Below, in pieces: positions 35,371-42,604 of a DNA stretch of 64,000 bases. A program made the translations under genes and the position numbers. Source of the DNA: Bradyrhizobium sp. PSBB068 (GTDB lineage: Bacteria; Pseudomonadota; Alphaproteobacteria; Rhizobiales; Xanthobacteraceae); contig CP069300.1 of the NCBI GenBank assembly GCA_016839165.1, positions 558,001 to 622,000 on the forward strand, read 5' to 3'. Under the pieces are notes generated by a model. It was given only the letters and a program-made list of their open reading frames with translations, searched no databases and was not told where the DNA came from. Position 1 is the stretch's first letter. Each line of letters starts with the position of its first letter.

Positions 35371-36582
35371 CTACTTGCGCGTGACGCGGACCGGCATCGT
35401 GCTGAGCGCCCGCAGGCCCGAGCTGTCGCGGAAGGCGACCGGGCCTGCAATGTCGAACTGCTTCACGCGGCTGGCGAGTGCTGCGATCACGGCCTCCGCC
35501 TCCAGCCGCGCCACCATCTGTCCGACGCAGCCGTGGATGCCGACGCCGAAGCCCATGTGCCCGGACAGCCGCCGCCTGACGTCGAACTGGTCGGCATGCT
35601 CCCAGCGCGTCTCGTCGCGGTTGGCGGAGGCGAGCAGCAGCAGCACCTTCTCGTGCTTGCCGATCACAACGCCCGCGATCTCGGTCTCGTGCGGCGTGGT
35701 GCGGAACACGAACGGCGCCGGCGAATCGAACCGCAATGTCTCGTCGAACGCCGCGCGCGACAGCGACGGGTCGGCGGCGAGCAACGCCCATTGTTCGGGA
35801 TGCCGCGCCAGCGTGTACAGCGCCATGCCGATCGCGCTGATCGTGGTGTCGAGCCCGGCCGAGAGCAGCGAGCGCACCAGCAGCGGTGCTTCCTCGGCGC
35901 TGATCTCGCCGGTGTCGGCCGCCTCGAAGACCTGCGCGCCGAAGCTGCCCGGCCGCAGCGCCTCGCGCTGGCAGCGCGCAGCGACCCAGGGCAGCACGCG
36001 CGGCGCCTGCTGCATCAGCTCGCGAAAATAGTCGTTTTCCGGCCCGAAGCCGGCGAACACCATCGCGCCATAGGTCAGGAAGTTCTCGCGGCCCTCCTGG
36101 TCGATGCCGAGCGCGTCGGGAAACACGCTGACCGGAAACACCTCCGCGATGTCCTTGATGGCGTCGAACGATCCGCGCTCGACCAGCCCGTCGACGAGCA
36201 TTGCGGCCTTTGCCTTGAAATCATCGGCGAGCCGCCGCATCGCACCGGGCGACAGGATCCGCGCCAGCACCGCACGGGTCCTTGTATGCAGCGGCGGATC
36301 GGCTTCCAGCACGATGCTCGGCGGCCGCCACGGCTTTTCCTTGAAGTGATTCGCAAGCCCGGCGCCGCCGGCGTTGCTGAAGTTGAGATGGTCTCCGAAG
36401 ATTGTCTTGACCTCGGCAAAGCGCGGCACGGCCCAGATGTCGTATCTGGTCAGGCGAATGACCGGCGCTGCGGCACGCAGCTCGGCATAGGTGCCGTAGG
36501 GATCGGCCCGCGTCGCCGGGCTGAACGGATCGAAATCACTGCGGATAGTTTCGCCGGCAAGGGGACTCACAGCGGTGCTCAT
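35371..36582 (-). CDS. Cytochrome P450
   Basis: A 403-residue soluble bacterial P450. It has the I-helix oxygen-binding motif SAGLDTTIS, ExxR as ETLR, and the haem loop FGVGIHGCVGQ with the thiolate Cys 352. The N terminus has no membrane anchor. It would hydroxylate a small hydrophobic or aromatic compound using separate redox partners; none is encoded nearby and the substrate is unknown. It is divergent from a TetR regulator, with a perfect inverted repeat just upstream of its start, so repression by that regulator is likely. Confidence 0.94.
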   Translation of the reverse strand: MSTAVSPLAGETIRSDFDPFSPATRADPYGTYAELRAAAPVIRLTRYDIWAVPRFAEVKTIFGDHLNFSNAGGAGLANHFKEKPWRPPSIVLEADPPLHTRTRAVLARILSPGAMRRLADDFKAKAAMLVDGLVERGSFDAIKDIAEVFPVSVFPDALGIDQEGRENFLTYGAMVFAGFGPENDYFRELMQQAPRVLPWVAARCQREALRPGSFGAQVFEAADTGEISAEEAPLLVRSLLSAGLDTTISAIGMALYTLARHPEQWALLAADPSLSRAAFDETLRFDSPAPFVFRTTPHETEIAGVVIGKHEKVLLLLASANRDETRWEHADQFDVRRRLSGHMGFGVGIHGCVGQMVARLEAEAVIAALASRVKQFDIAGPVAFRDSSGLRALSTMPVRVTRK

Positions 36583-36602
36583 CGGATCCTCCCATCCTGT
36601 GA

Positions 36603-36632
36603 CCAGTTAATTGACCGTAGTCAATTAACTGG
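36603..36632. promoter_or_regulatory. Palindromic operator between P450 and TetR genes
   Basis: CCAGTTAATTGAC, 4-base centre CGTA, then GTCAATTAACTGG: a perfect 13-bp inverted repeat. It ends 20 bases before the P450 start on the minus strand and 66 bases before the TetR start. It is AT-rich in a GC-rich genome. Most likely the binding site of the adjacent TetR protein, controlling both genes. Confidence 0.85.
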
Positions 36633-36698
36633 AGTATGGCAAGTGGGCACGACCTCGTTTCGATTCCATCGGACCGGAAAAGGCTCTAGGAGACGGTA

Positions 36699-37424
36699 AT
36701 GTCGATCGAGGAGCGACCCAGCAGGGGTGCGCGGCGCTTTCAGCGCCGGGCGCGCCAGGAGGCGGACAAGGAGGCGCTGAAGGCGCTGATCCTTCAGACC
36801 GCGCGCAAGGAGTTCGCCGCCGGCACGCTCGAGACCGTCTCGATCCAGAAGATCGCCGACGCGATCGGCTATTCGAAGGGCACCGTCCTCAAATACTACC
36901 CGACCAAGCTGTTGCTGCTGCTCGCGGTGAAGCAGCAGAACCTCGAGGCGGTTGCCGCAGCGCTCGAGCGGGTCCGCGCGCAGACTGCCGACAGCGATCT
37001 GCGGCTGCGGCGGGTGATGGAAACCTACCTCGACTACTGGGCCGACAATCCCGATCACTTCCGATCGCTGTTCTCGATGTCCGGCACGGTCGAGGACCGC
37101 CGGTTTCCTGACGGCGTCTATTTCGGCGAGACGGAGATCGCGCGCCGTAGCTACGAGCTGTTCGTGGTCTCGGTGCGGGAATTTCTCGCCGCGCATGGCG
37201 CCGAGCCGGGGCCGGGCCTGCCGCAACGGCTGGCGACCGCGCTACTCGCGGCGACCCATGGCGTGGTCGCGCTGACCCTCGGCACGCCGACCATGAAGCT
37301 TCCCGACATGCGCGGCACCGGCCGTCTCCTGATCGCGAGCCTGATCGATGCCTGGACGGCCAGACTTGCCGTCGCGCGGAAAAGCGAGGGCTGGCCGCGG
37401 ATCTCGACCGGCACCTTCGCCTGA
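36699..37424 (+). CDS. TetR/AcrR-family transcriptional regulator
   Basis: A 241-residue regulator. After a basic N-terminal stretch, a helix-turn-helix lies at about residues 28-74 (ALILQTARKEFAAGTLETVSI, then IADAIGYSKGTVLKYYPTK). The C-terminal ligand-binding domain is helical (ETYLDYWADNPDHFRSLFSM). AGGAGA-like spacing precedes ATG 36699. It is divergent from the P450 gene around a perfect 13-bp inverted repeat, and probably represses both until a P450 substrate or product binds. Confidence 0.93.
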   Translation: MSIEERPSRGARRFQRRARQEADKEALKALILQTARKEFAAGTLETVSIQKIADAIGYSKGTVLKYYPTKLLLLLAVKQQNLEAVAAALERVRAQTADSDLRLRRVMETYLDYWADNPDHFRSLFSMSGTVEDRRFPDGVYFGETEIARRSYELFVVSVREFLAAHGAEPGPGLPQRLATALLAATHGVVALTLGTPTMKLPDMRGTGRLLIASLIDAWTARLAVARKSEGWPRISTGTFA

Positions 37425-37463
37425 TGGTGGTATTCGCGCGTGCATGCGTGGTGTGGTGTCCCT

Positions 37464-37566
37464 CGTCATTCCGGGGCGCGCAAAGCGCGAGCCCGGAATC
37501 CATTTCGCCACAGAACCTGCAGCCTGATGGATTCCGGGCTCTCGCTTCGCTAGCCCCGGAGTGACG
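37464..37566. repeat. Palindromic intergenic element, 40-bp arms
   Basis: Arms 37464-37503 and 37527-37566 are near-perfect reverse complements (CGTCATTCCGGGGC at the left end, GCCCCGGAGTGACG at the right). The loop is 23 bp. It lies between the TetR gene and the truncated transporter gene. Confidence 0.8.
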
Positions 37567-37641
37567 AATGGACGACGCGACGCACGGCGGCATACGCGAA
37601 GCGAAGTGGAATCGCATGGCTCGCCCTGCTAAGCGCGGCCC

Positions 37642-37989
37642 ATGGACACGACGCAACGCGACCGGACGGTCGGCTTTCTTTGCCTGGAGGTGACGGCGTT
37701 CGGCTGGGCGCTGAACTGGCCGCTGATGAAGCTGCTGCTGCAACAATGGCCGCGGCTGTTCGCCCGCGAGCTCGCCGGCACTTGCGCGGCGGCGATCCTG
37801 GGCACGCTGGCGCTGGTCCGCGGCCAGTCGCTCGCGGTGCCGCGTGAGGCGATCCCGCGGCTGCTTTTCGCCTCCTTCACCAACGTCTTTGCCTGGATGG
37901 GCTTCGGCACCATCGCGATGAAGTTCGTCACGGTCGGCGAGGGCGCGCTGCTTGCGATTGAACACGTCGGGGCACGCCTGGCAGCATAA
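37642..37989 (+). pseudogene. Truncated EamA/DMT-family transporter (N-terminal third only)
   Basis: The first 104 residues or so match the start of a drug/metabolite transporter: GFLCLEVTAFGWALNWPLMK, LFARELAGTCAAAILG, and FASFTNVFAWMGFGTIAMKFVTVGEGALLAI. Full proteins have about 290-300 residues and ten helices; here the frame ends after only three or four with an unrelated tail (EHVGARLAA). No continuation is seen in other frames downstream. This fits a 3' deletion or insertion, with the join near 37960. It is probably non-functional. Confidence 0.75.
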
Positions 37990-38214
37990 CTATTGACCCG
38001 GCGCTTTCCAGCTCAGGGGTCTTTTCTTTGGTGCTTTCAGGAAATCCCTGCAAATAATTCGAGCGCGATTCACACATGTGATTTCTGGAACAGGCGCCCA
38101 TGGCCAATCATCCCGGTCACTGGGCAGGGCTGTTTCATTAAGATCAAAATACAAGCCCAGAAGGGGCCGCCAATTTTCGGCAAGTGGCGGTTCGGCGTGA
38201 GAATGGGAATACGA

Positions 38215-38253
38215 AACGGCCTCAGCTAGCGCCTGCTAGCTGGGGCCGTTTTT
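38215..38253 (+). terminator. Stem-loop with T-run (first of two related)
   Basis: A 16-bp stem AACGGCCTCAGCTAGC, loop GCCT, GCTAGCTGGGGCCGTT with one G-T wobble, then TTT. A strong intrinsic terminator with no coding gene upstream, so a small RNA could end here. Confidence 0.7.
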
Positions 38254-38345
38254 CATCTAGGAACGAGCGCGGCGCGCCGAGTTGTTCTTGCGTCCGGGTG
38301 CTGCACCCTGCCGGGCAGTATCAGGACGACCAAAGTGCAACTGCG

Positions 38346-38384
38346 CGGCCTCAGCCTGTGCCCCCTCGCTGGGGCCGTTTCTTT
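38346..38384 (+). terminator. Stem-loop with T-rich tail (second of two related)
   Basis: CGGCCTCAGC pairs with GCTGGGGCCG around a 12-base loop and is followed by TTTCTTT. The stem has the same outer sequence as the hairpin at 38215, 130 bp away. Confidence 0.6.
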
Positions 38385-38481
38385 GGGAGGCTCGGAGCTA
38401 TTGCTTCGTCTCTTGCGAGGGGCTGACTTTGCCGAAGCTTTGATGAAATCAAAGTGGCTGCCGAGCACGCCAACTAGATCG

Positions 38482-38593
38482 GAATGACGTTAGGTTGAAT
38501 CGGTTTGGCCACGAACACGATTCACCTCTCCCCGGCGGGGAGAGGTGAACTTCCGATGCCGTTCCAGCTCAACCTAATCCCATCCCGCTCTAG
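38482..38593. repeat. Dispersed palindromic repeat, copy B
   Basis: Same layout as 3961-4060: TTAGGTTGAATCGG, central TTCACCTCTCCCC / GGGGAGAGGTGAA, then GATGCCGTTCCAGCTCAACC and a right end in CGCTCTAG. The outer ends are themselves partly complementary. Confidence 0.75.
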
Positions 38594-38652
38594 TCTAGAA
38601 AGGCACGCGGGCGTTTTCGGGAGGCCGGTGTCCGGTCGGTACGGAGGCCGAA

Positions 38653-38677
38653 GGAACGGACATCGGCACATCGCGTT
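38653..38677 (+). promoter_or_regulatory. EcfG-type promoter upstream of the 46-residue gene
   Basis: GGAAC (38653-38657), 16 bases, CGTT (38674-38677): an exact match to the sigma-EcfG consensus, 23 bases before the ATG at 38700. Confidence 0.8.
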
Positions 38678-38699
38678 CTCCTGAAAAGGGAGCTTGGCC

Positions 38700-38840
38700 A
38701 TGCGCAAGGCGATCGCGCGGCTTGATGCGGAGCAGAAGGCGCAGCTGCTTTATCTGGCGGACCTCGGCACGGCGATGTTCACGTCCGCACTCGTGGTCTG
38801 CACCCTGAAAGCGGCCGTTGACCTCTTCGTCGGCAGCTGA
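38700..38840 (+). CDS. Small membrane-type protein (46 residues), likely stress-induced
   Basis: Too short for most gene finders. It starts ATG 38700 with AAAAGGGA 8 bases upstream. The protein begins MRKAIARLDAEQKAQLLYLA, then LGTAMFTSALVVCTLKAAVD forms one probable helix. No family is recognised. The exact EcfG promoter directly upstream is the best evidence that it is a real gene. It converges with the next minus-strand gene. Confidence 0.6.
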   Translation: MRKAIARLDAEQKAQLLYLADLGTAMFTSALVVCTLKAAVDLFVGS

Positions 38841-38863
38841 ATGCCGCCTGTGAATGCGCGCCG

Positions 38864-39109
38864 TCACGCGTCGCTTGGCGCATCCTCTCCCTGCGTGTGG
38901 CCGTCAGGCCCTCGATCGAACACCCCGTAGTCGCTGGATTTCACTCCGGCTGAACCGTCGACGCCAACGCCGGCCAGACCGAGCCTGAGCAGCTCGCGGA
39001 CCGCTGCGGCGCGGGTCGGCATGCGATGCTTGAAGCGGAAATCATCGAGGGCAGCCAATTCCTCAGGCGACAACATCACTTGCAGTCGCTCGGCGCGCAA
39101 CTCGTTCAT
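38864..39109 (-). CDS. Ribbon-helix-helix-like small protein
   Basis: An 81-residue protein. MNELRAERLQVMLSPEELAALDDFRFKHRMPTRAAAVRELLRLGL has the beta strand plus two-helix pattern of CopG/Arc-type DNA-binding or antitoxin-like proteins. The C-terminal half is polar and probably unstructured. No toxin gene is adjacent. An exact EcfG promoter lies 40-64 bases upstream, opposite a second one serving the divergent gene pair, so it is probably stress-induced. Confidence 0.72.
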   Translation of the reverse strand: MNELRAERLQVMLSPEELAALDDFRFKHRMPTRAAAVRELLRLGLAGVGVDGSAGVKSSDYGVFDRGPDGHTQGEDAPSDA

Positions 39110-39148
39110 CGCAAGATACCCAGACTTAGCTGTTTGAGTAACTTGCTA

Positions 39149-39173
39149 AACGAGCAAACTTTCCGTGAGTTCC
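39149..39173 (-). promoter_or_regulatory. EcfG-type promoter of the ribbon-helix-helix gene
   Basis: On the minus strand GGAAC (39173-39169), 16 bases, CGTT (39152-39149): exact consensus, 40 bases from the start codon. Confidence 0.8.
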
Positions 39174-39242
39174 CACGCTTTAGACAAAAGCATCAAATTA
39201 GCAAAATTATCAAGCAAAATCAATATCTTATGTAAAAAATTG

Positions 39243-39268
39243 GGAACGGTCCGGCGGTCTGCTTCGTT
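39243..39268 (+). promoter_or_regulatory. EcfG-type promoter of the 39288 gene pair
   Basis: GGAAC (39243-39247), 17 bases, CGTT (39265-39268): exact consensus. It is 19 bases before ATG 39288, giving a short leader, and divergent from the promoter at 39149-39173. Confidence 0.8.
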
Positions 39269-39287
39269 GTGTTGCGGGAGTGATGCC

Positions 39288-39464
39288 ATGACCAACGACG
39301 TCAAGCTGCCCCGCAAGCTATCCGAGGAGCCGGGAGCGCCGGAACCGCGGCGCCCGAGCCACGCTCGGATCATCGATCAACTCGACCGTTGGGCCAATAG
39401 CCCCGGTCTGCAACCGCCAAGGATGGACGATGGAGAGGATGATTCAACGACGGAAGCGATCTGA
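39288..39464 (+). CDS. Small acidic/polar protein (58 residues), hypothetical
   Basis: ATG 39288 has GGGAG 7 bases upstream. The protein is polar and Pro-rich (LPRKLSEEPGAPEPRRPSH), then ARIIDQLDRWANSPGLQPP and an acidic end (DDGEDDSTTEAI). No membrane segment or known domain. It lies behind an exact EcfG promoter and overlaps the next gene by 35 bases in another frame. Confidence 0.6.
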   Translation: MTNDVKLPRKLSEEPGAPEPRRPSHARIIDQLDRWANSPGLQPPRMDDGEDDSTTEAI

Positions 39465-39624
39465 GCCCCACACATTCGAGCAGCGCCTCGAGGAACACCG
39501 CGTGCGGCTAGAAAACTTGCTCGCTCAGTTGCCCCCCGGCGCCGAGCGCGAGCAGATCATTGCGCGCATCGATCAACTGAAGACGGCGGTGGAGCTCAAC
39601 GCGATGCTCTCGACGACCGCATAG
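39430..39624 (+). CDS. Small charged helical protein (64 residues), hypothetical
   Basis: MIQRRKRSEPHTFEQRLEEH begins after MER; RLENLLAQLPPGAEREQIIA and LKTAVELNAMLS follow, giving two charged amphipathic helices. From memory, similar proteins occur in related alphaproteobacteria as hypothetical proteins. AGGATGGACGATGGAGAGGATG-type purine-rich bases precede the start. It overlaps and is probably coupled to the 39288 gene, and so would share its EcfG promoter. Confidence 0.7.
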   Translation: MERMIQRRKRSEPHTFEQRLEEHRVRLENLLAQLPPGAEREQIIARIDQLKTAVELNAMLSTTA

Positions 39625-39656
39625 ACGGATCGCGGCCACGCCGCGCGGCGGGCCGC

Positions 39657-39944
39657 TCAGCATCCTCGGCAGACCGAATTCAGCTTTGCCTTGAGGGCGG
39701 GACCGTCCCCCAGTGCGACGGCATCGAAGGTCATCGGCAAGATAAACTGGAAGTCTTCGCCCGCCGTGTCCGCAGGGAATGGCGGGCGGGGCGCGGGCCT
39801 GGAGCAGACGGTTGGAAAAATCCTGTCTCCATGCTGCGGCTGAAGGGGTGACTTTTGGGGCTGCGCTGCTCTCGGCGAGTGTGGGAGCCGTGGCAGCAAA
39901 GAGCAAAGCAATACAAATGAACGCCGGCGCCGGCCACTTTGCAT
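39657..39944 (-). pseudogene. Possible frameshifted gene for a small secreted protein
   Basis: On the minus strand one frame encodes a convincing signal peptide and mature start (PAPAFICIALLFAATAPTLA, then ESSAAPKVTPSAAAWRQDFS), but it has no nearby start codon. The frame with an ATG (39944) gives instead an Arg-rich start, and ends DFQFILPMTFDAVALG..LKAKLNSVC. The signal peptide and C-terminal part thus lie in different frames. A decayed or mis-sequenced gene explains this, but with no homology search the claim is weak. Otherwise 39625-40095 has no gene. Confidence 0.3.
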
Positions 39945-40095
39945 GGGGTTGTTTTCGATATTTCGGCCTGTGCGGGTACCGTTCCAAAAAGTGAAGGGCC
40001 GGAGGTATCCTCTGCCGCCGGAATCCTTGGCGCGCGCGGGGCCAGCCGGTAGGATGGAACCCGGACGTGGCCAGGGACCAGGGGAAGACCGTAGA

Positions 40096-40317
40096 ATGAA
40101 GCATGTCGACGTCGCGGTGATTGCTGCCACGCTGTGGCTGCTGGCGTCGATGGTGCTGGACATCCTGACGCCGAAGTCGATCACCGTGTTCATGATCGCA
40201 GCCGCGCTCGCCCCGCCGTTCCTGATCGGGATCGCCATCCATTTCGCGCGCGAATATTTCAAGGCCAAGCGGCGCAGCTACCAGCCGCCGCAATGGGACG
40301 AACGCTTCAGGAACTAA
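40096..40317 (+). CDS. Small two-helix membrane protein (73 residues)
   Basis: ATG 40096 (MKHVDVAVIAATLWLLASMV). Two hydrophobic segments (about 5-22 and 30-50, FMIAAALAPPFLIGIAIHF) are followed by a basic/aromatic cytoplasmic tail (YFKAKRRSYQPPQWDERF). No known domain. The open frame extends upstream without a better start. It lies in the stress-gene region but I see no exact EcfG promoter for it. Confidence 0.65.
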   Translation: MKHVDVAVIAATLWLLASMVLDILTPKSITVFMIAAALAPPFLIGIAIHFAREYFKAKRRSYQPPQWDERFRN

Positions 40318-40388
40318 GCGGGGCAGGGCTGCAAGAAGCGCTGCGTCAGCCGCATTGAACTGCGTCCATGGCTTGCTAAGCTTGCGCC

Positions 40389-41069
40389 ATGACCGAGCAA
40401 CTCACCGACACGATCAGCCGCCTCTACACCGACCCCGGCGAATATGTCGACAGCGACCATCCCGCCGTCGAGGCGTTCGCCCGCGCCGCCGTTCCACGCG
40501 GGGCCAGCACCCGCGAGATCGCGAGCCGGCTCTACACCGCGGTGCGCGACGGCATCCGCTACAACCCCTATGTCAGCATGCGTTCGCCGGAGAGCTATCG
40601 CGCCTCCAGCGTGCTCGCCGCCGGCAACGGCTATTGCGTCGGCAAGGCGGCGCTCTATGCGGCGGCCTGCCGGGTCCACGGCATCCCGGCCCTGGTCGGC
40701 TTCGCCGATGTCCGCAACCATCTCACCACCGAGAAGCTGCGCCAGAGCATGGGCTCGGACCTGTTCACCTGGCATGGCTTCACCGAAGTGTTCGTCGACG
40801 GCGCCTGGCGCAAGGCGACCCCGACCTTCAACGACACGCTGTGCGCCAAGCTCGGCGTCAAGCCGCTCGACTTCGACGGCCATTCCGACGCGCTGCTGCA
40901 TCCCTTCGATGGTGAGGGCCGTGCCTACATGCAATACGTCAACGATCACGGCAGCTATCACGACGTTCCCGCCAAGTTCCTGATGCGCGAGATGGCGCGC
41001 GAATACGCCAACATGCAGGGCGAGGACATGTCCGGCCGCGACATGGAGCGCGAGGCCGCGGAACAATAA
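40389..41069 (+). CDS. Transglutaminase-like (papain-fold) protein
   Basis: A 226-residue cytoplasmic protein of the transglutaminase-like superfamily. The catalytic Cys is in NGYCVGKAALYAAACRVHG (Cys 83), and the His is in TWHGFTEVFVDGAWRKATPT (His 129), the standard Cys-His(-Asp) layout. The region before it (TAVRDGIRYNPYVSM) matches the usual leading helix. Bacterial members are mostly proteases or uncharacterised. The C terminus is Met/Glu-rich (MREMAREYANMQGEDM). It starts ATG 40389. The DMT transporter gene follows after 41 bases. Confidence 0.88.
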   Translation: MTEQLTDTISRLYTDPGEYVDSDHPAVEAFARAAVPRGASTREIASRLYTAVRDGIRYNPYVSMRSPESYRASSVLAAGNGYCVGKAALYAAACRVHGIPALVGFADVRNHLTTEKLRQSMGSDLFTWHGFTEVFVDGAWRKATPTFNDTLCAKLGVKPLDFDGHSDALLHPFDGEGRAYMQYVNDHGSYHDVPAKFLMREMAREYANMQGEDMSGRDMEREAAEQ

Positions 41070-41110
41070 TAGCGGGCGCGGGCCTGCGCACCGGCTGAGG
41101 GGGCGGTGTC

Positions 41111-42037
41111 ATGGATGCGGAGCTGCCGAAAGCGCCGGTCGGCCGCCCGGCCACCGGTTGGGACGGCGCGATCGCACTGATCGGCTTCATGCTGGTCGCG
41201 GTCGCGCAGGCCTCCAACCAGGTTCTGGCGCGCGGCCTTGCAGGCTCGGTGCCGCCGTTCTCGCTGGCCTTCTTCCGCTGGAGCATCATCGCGATCGGGC
41301 TGGCGCCGTTCGCGGTCGCGGCGATCCGCGACGGCAAGATCCCGCTGGCGCAGAACCTCTGGCCGATCCTCGCCGCCGGCTTCCTCGGCATGTTCCTGTG
41401 CGGCGGCCCGGTCTACATCGCGGGCATCACCACCACCGCGATCCACATCGCGCTGATCTTCGCGCTGTCGCCGATCATGGTGCTGTTGATTTCGGCCGCG
41501 CTCGGCATCGAGCATATCGGTCCGCTGCAATGGCTCGGCACGGCGCTGGCGCTCGCCGGCGCGCTCTTGATCGTCTCCGGCGGTCACCTCGAAACGCTGA
41601 CGCAATCGAGCGCGGCCTGGGGCGATCTGCTGGTGGTGGGTGCGATGCTCGGCTGGTCGGGCTACACGCTGGTGCAATCGCGCGTCGCGCCGCGCGCCTC
41701 GCTGCTGGCGCGGGTCAGCCTGTTCTCGGCGGCGGGCGCGCTGTGCTCGCTGCCGCCGGCGCTGCAGGAGATGTGGGCGACGCCGGCTGCGGTGTTCAAC
41801 GCGAGGGCGTTCGAGGCCTATGTGTTCGCCGGTCTGGTGCCCGGCCTGATCGCCTATGCCGGCTTCGCCTGGCTCGGCGCCCGGTTCGGCTCGGTGCGGA
41901 CGTCGCTGGTGCTGTACGTCGCGCCGATCGCGAGCGCGCTGTTGTCGTGGATCATCCTCGGCGAGCCGCCGAAGCCGATCCATCTGGTCGGCGGCTTGCT
42001 GATCCTCGGCGGTGTCTGGGCCAGCCTGCGCAAATAG
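41111..42037 (+). CDS. EamA/DMT-family transporter (complete)
   Basis: A 308-residue inner-membrane protein with ten predicted helices in two EamA repeats. The first repeat contains ALIGFMLVAVAQASNQVLAR and PPFSLAFFRWSIIAIGLAPF. The second contains LGWSGYTLVQSR, FAGLVPGLIAYAGFAWLGAR and the end LSWIILGEPPKPIHLVGGLL. Such proteins export metabolites or drugs; the substrate is unknown. GGGGG precedes ATG 41111. It is intact, unlike the truncated relative at 37642. Confidence 0.9.
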   Translation: MDAELPKAPVGRPATGWDGAIALIGFMLVAVAQASNQVLARGLAGSVPPFSLAFFRWSIIAIGLAPFAVAAIRDGKIPLAQNLWPILAAGFLGMFLCGGPVYIAGITTTAIHIALIFALSPIMVLLISAALGIEHIGPLQWLGTALALAGALLIVSGGHLETLTQSSAAWGDLLVVGAMLGWSGYTLVQSRVAPRASLLARVSLFSAAGALCSLPPALQEMWATPAAVFNARAFEAYVFAGLVPGLIAYAGFAWLGARFGSVRTSLVLYVAPIASALLSWIILGEPPKPIHLVGGLLILGGVWASLRK

Positions 42038-42054
42038 GCCAGCTCCCCGCCATT

Positions 42055-42079
42055 GCAACTTTTCCCGGCCTCGTGCGTT
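42055..42079 (+). promoter_or_regulatory. Possible EcfG promoter of the 61-residue gene (one mismatch)
   Basis: GCAAC (42055-42059; consensus GGAAC), 16 bases, CGTT (42076-42079). It is 39 bases before ATG 42118. Confidence 0.45.
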
Positions 42080-42117
42080 GAATCCAGCGTTGATTCAAGA
42101 ACTTAGTTGGAGGCCGC

Positions 42118-42303
42118 ATGAATCTCACTCCCCAGCAACGGAAAGAGCGTGATGCGCAGCGTCAGCAAGAGGCGTCGCAGGCGATGAAGGAGCATCGCGC
42201 CAACGAGAAGGCCTTCTACGACAATTTCCAGCGCCTCAAGGCCGAGCGGCAGGCGCGCGAAGCGGCGGGATCAGGGACGTCGGCGCAGCCCGGTTCGAAA
42301 TAA
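42118..42303 (+). CDS. Small highly charged helical protein (61 residues)
   Basis: Starts ATG 42118 with GGAGG 5 bases upstream. MNLTPQQRKERDAQRQQEAS and KEHRANEKAFYDNFQRLKAE are almost entirely charged, glutamine-rich helix. The C-terminal dozen residues are Gly/Ser. No known domain. It is probably a stress or nucleic-acid associated small protein by composition, which is inference. A near-consensus EcfG promoter precedes it. Confidence 0.75.
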   Translation: MNLTPQQRKERDAQRQQEASQAMKEHRANEKAFYDNFQRLKAERQAREAAGSGTSAQPGSK

Positions 42304-42369
42304 CACCGGCAACCGACCTCATCATGCAATCAAAGATGCAATCGCGCGACGTACCGCCCAAAAAAGAGC

Positions 42370-42402
42370 AGGGCGCGACCGGCATCACCACGGTCGCGCC
42401 CT
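42370..42402 (-). terminator. Hairpin in the 42304-42604 gap
   Basis: AGGGCGCGACC and GGTCGCGCCCT form an 11-bp perfect stem. On the minus strand a TTTTTT follows after 4 bases, on the plus strand none, so it best fits a minus-strand terminator although no minus-strand gene lies upstream. Nothing else is seen in this 301-bp gap except the promoter below. Confidence 0.45.
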
Positions 42403-42520
42403 ACGTCGCCGGTCAATGGGGCAGGGGGAATAACCGGCTCTTGCAATGACGCGCAGACCCCGGAGTCGTTCCGCGCCAATCGAAATTTTTTCGTACACGG
42501 TTAAGTGATGGTCGGACGCG

Positions 42521-42546
42521 AGAACCGCACAGGTTTAGTTCGCGTT
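42521..42546 (+). promoter_or_regulatory. Possible EcfG promoter of the 42605 gene (one mismatch)
   Basis: AGAAC (42521-42525; consensus GGAAC), 17 bases, CGTT (42543-42546), 59 bases before ATG 42605. Confidence 0.45.
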
Positions 42547-42604
42547 GTGTCCGTGATCGCCGAGGGATTGCTGAGCGAATTTCCATGGGGCGAGGGACAT
42601 CACC

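Larger units (their letters stand above)
37990..38480. other. Unexplained AT-richer stretch after the truncated transporter
   Basis: About 490 bp with no convincing ORF; the short open frames lack ribosome sites and domains. The first part is clearly less GC-rich than the surroundings. It contains two related stem-loops with T-rich 3' sides (38215 and 38346). It may be the remnant of an integrated element or hold small RNA genes. Confidence 0.5.

Noticed and set aside
37990..38600. tRNA or integration site in the odd 38-kb region
   Set aside because: No cloverleaf or TTCGAATCC-type arm found; hairpins look like terminators.
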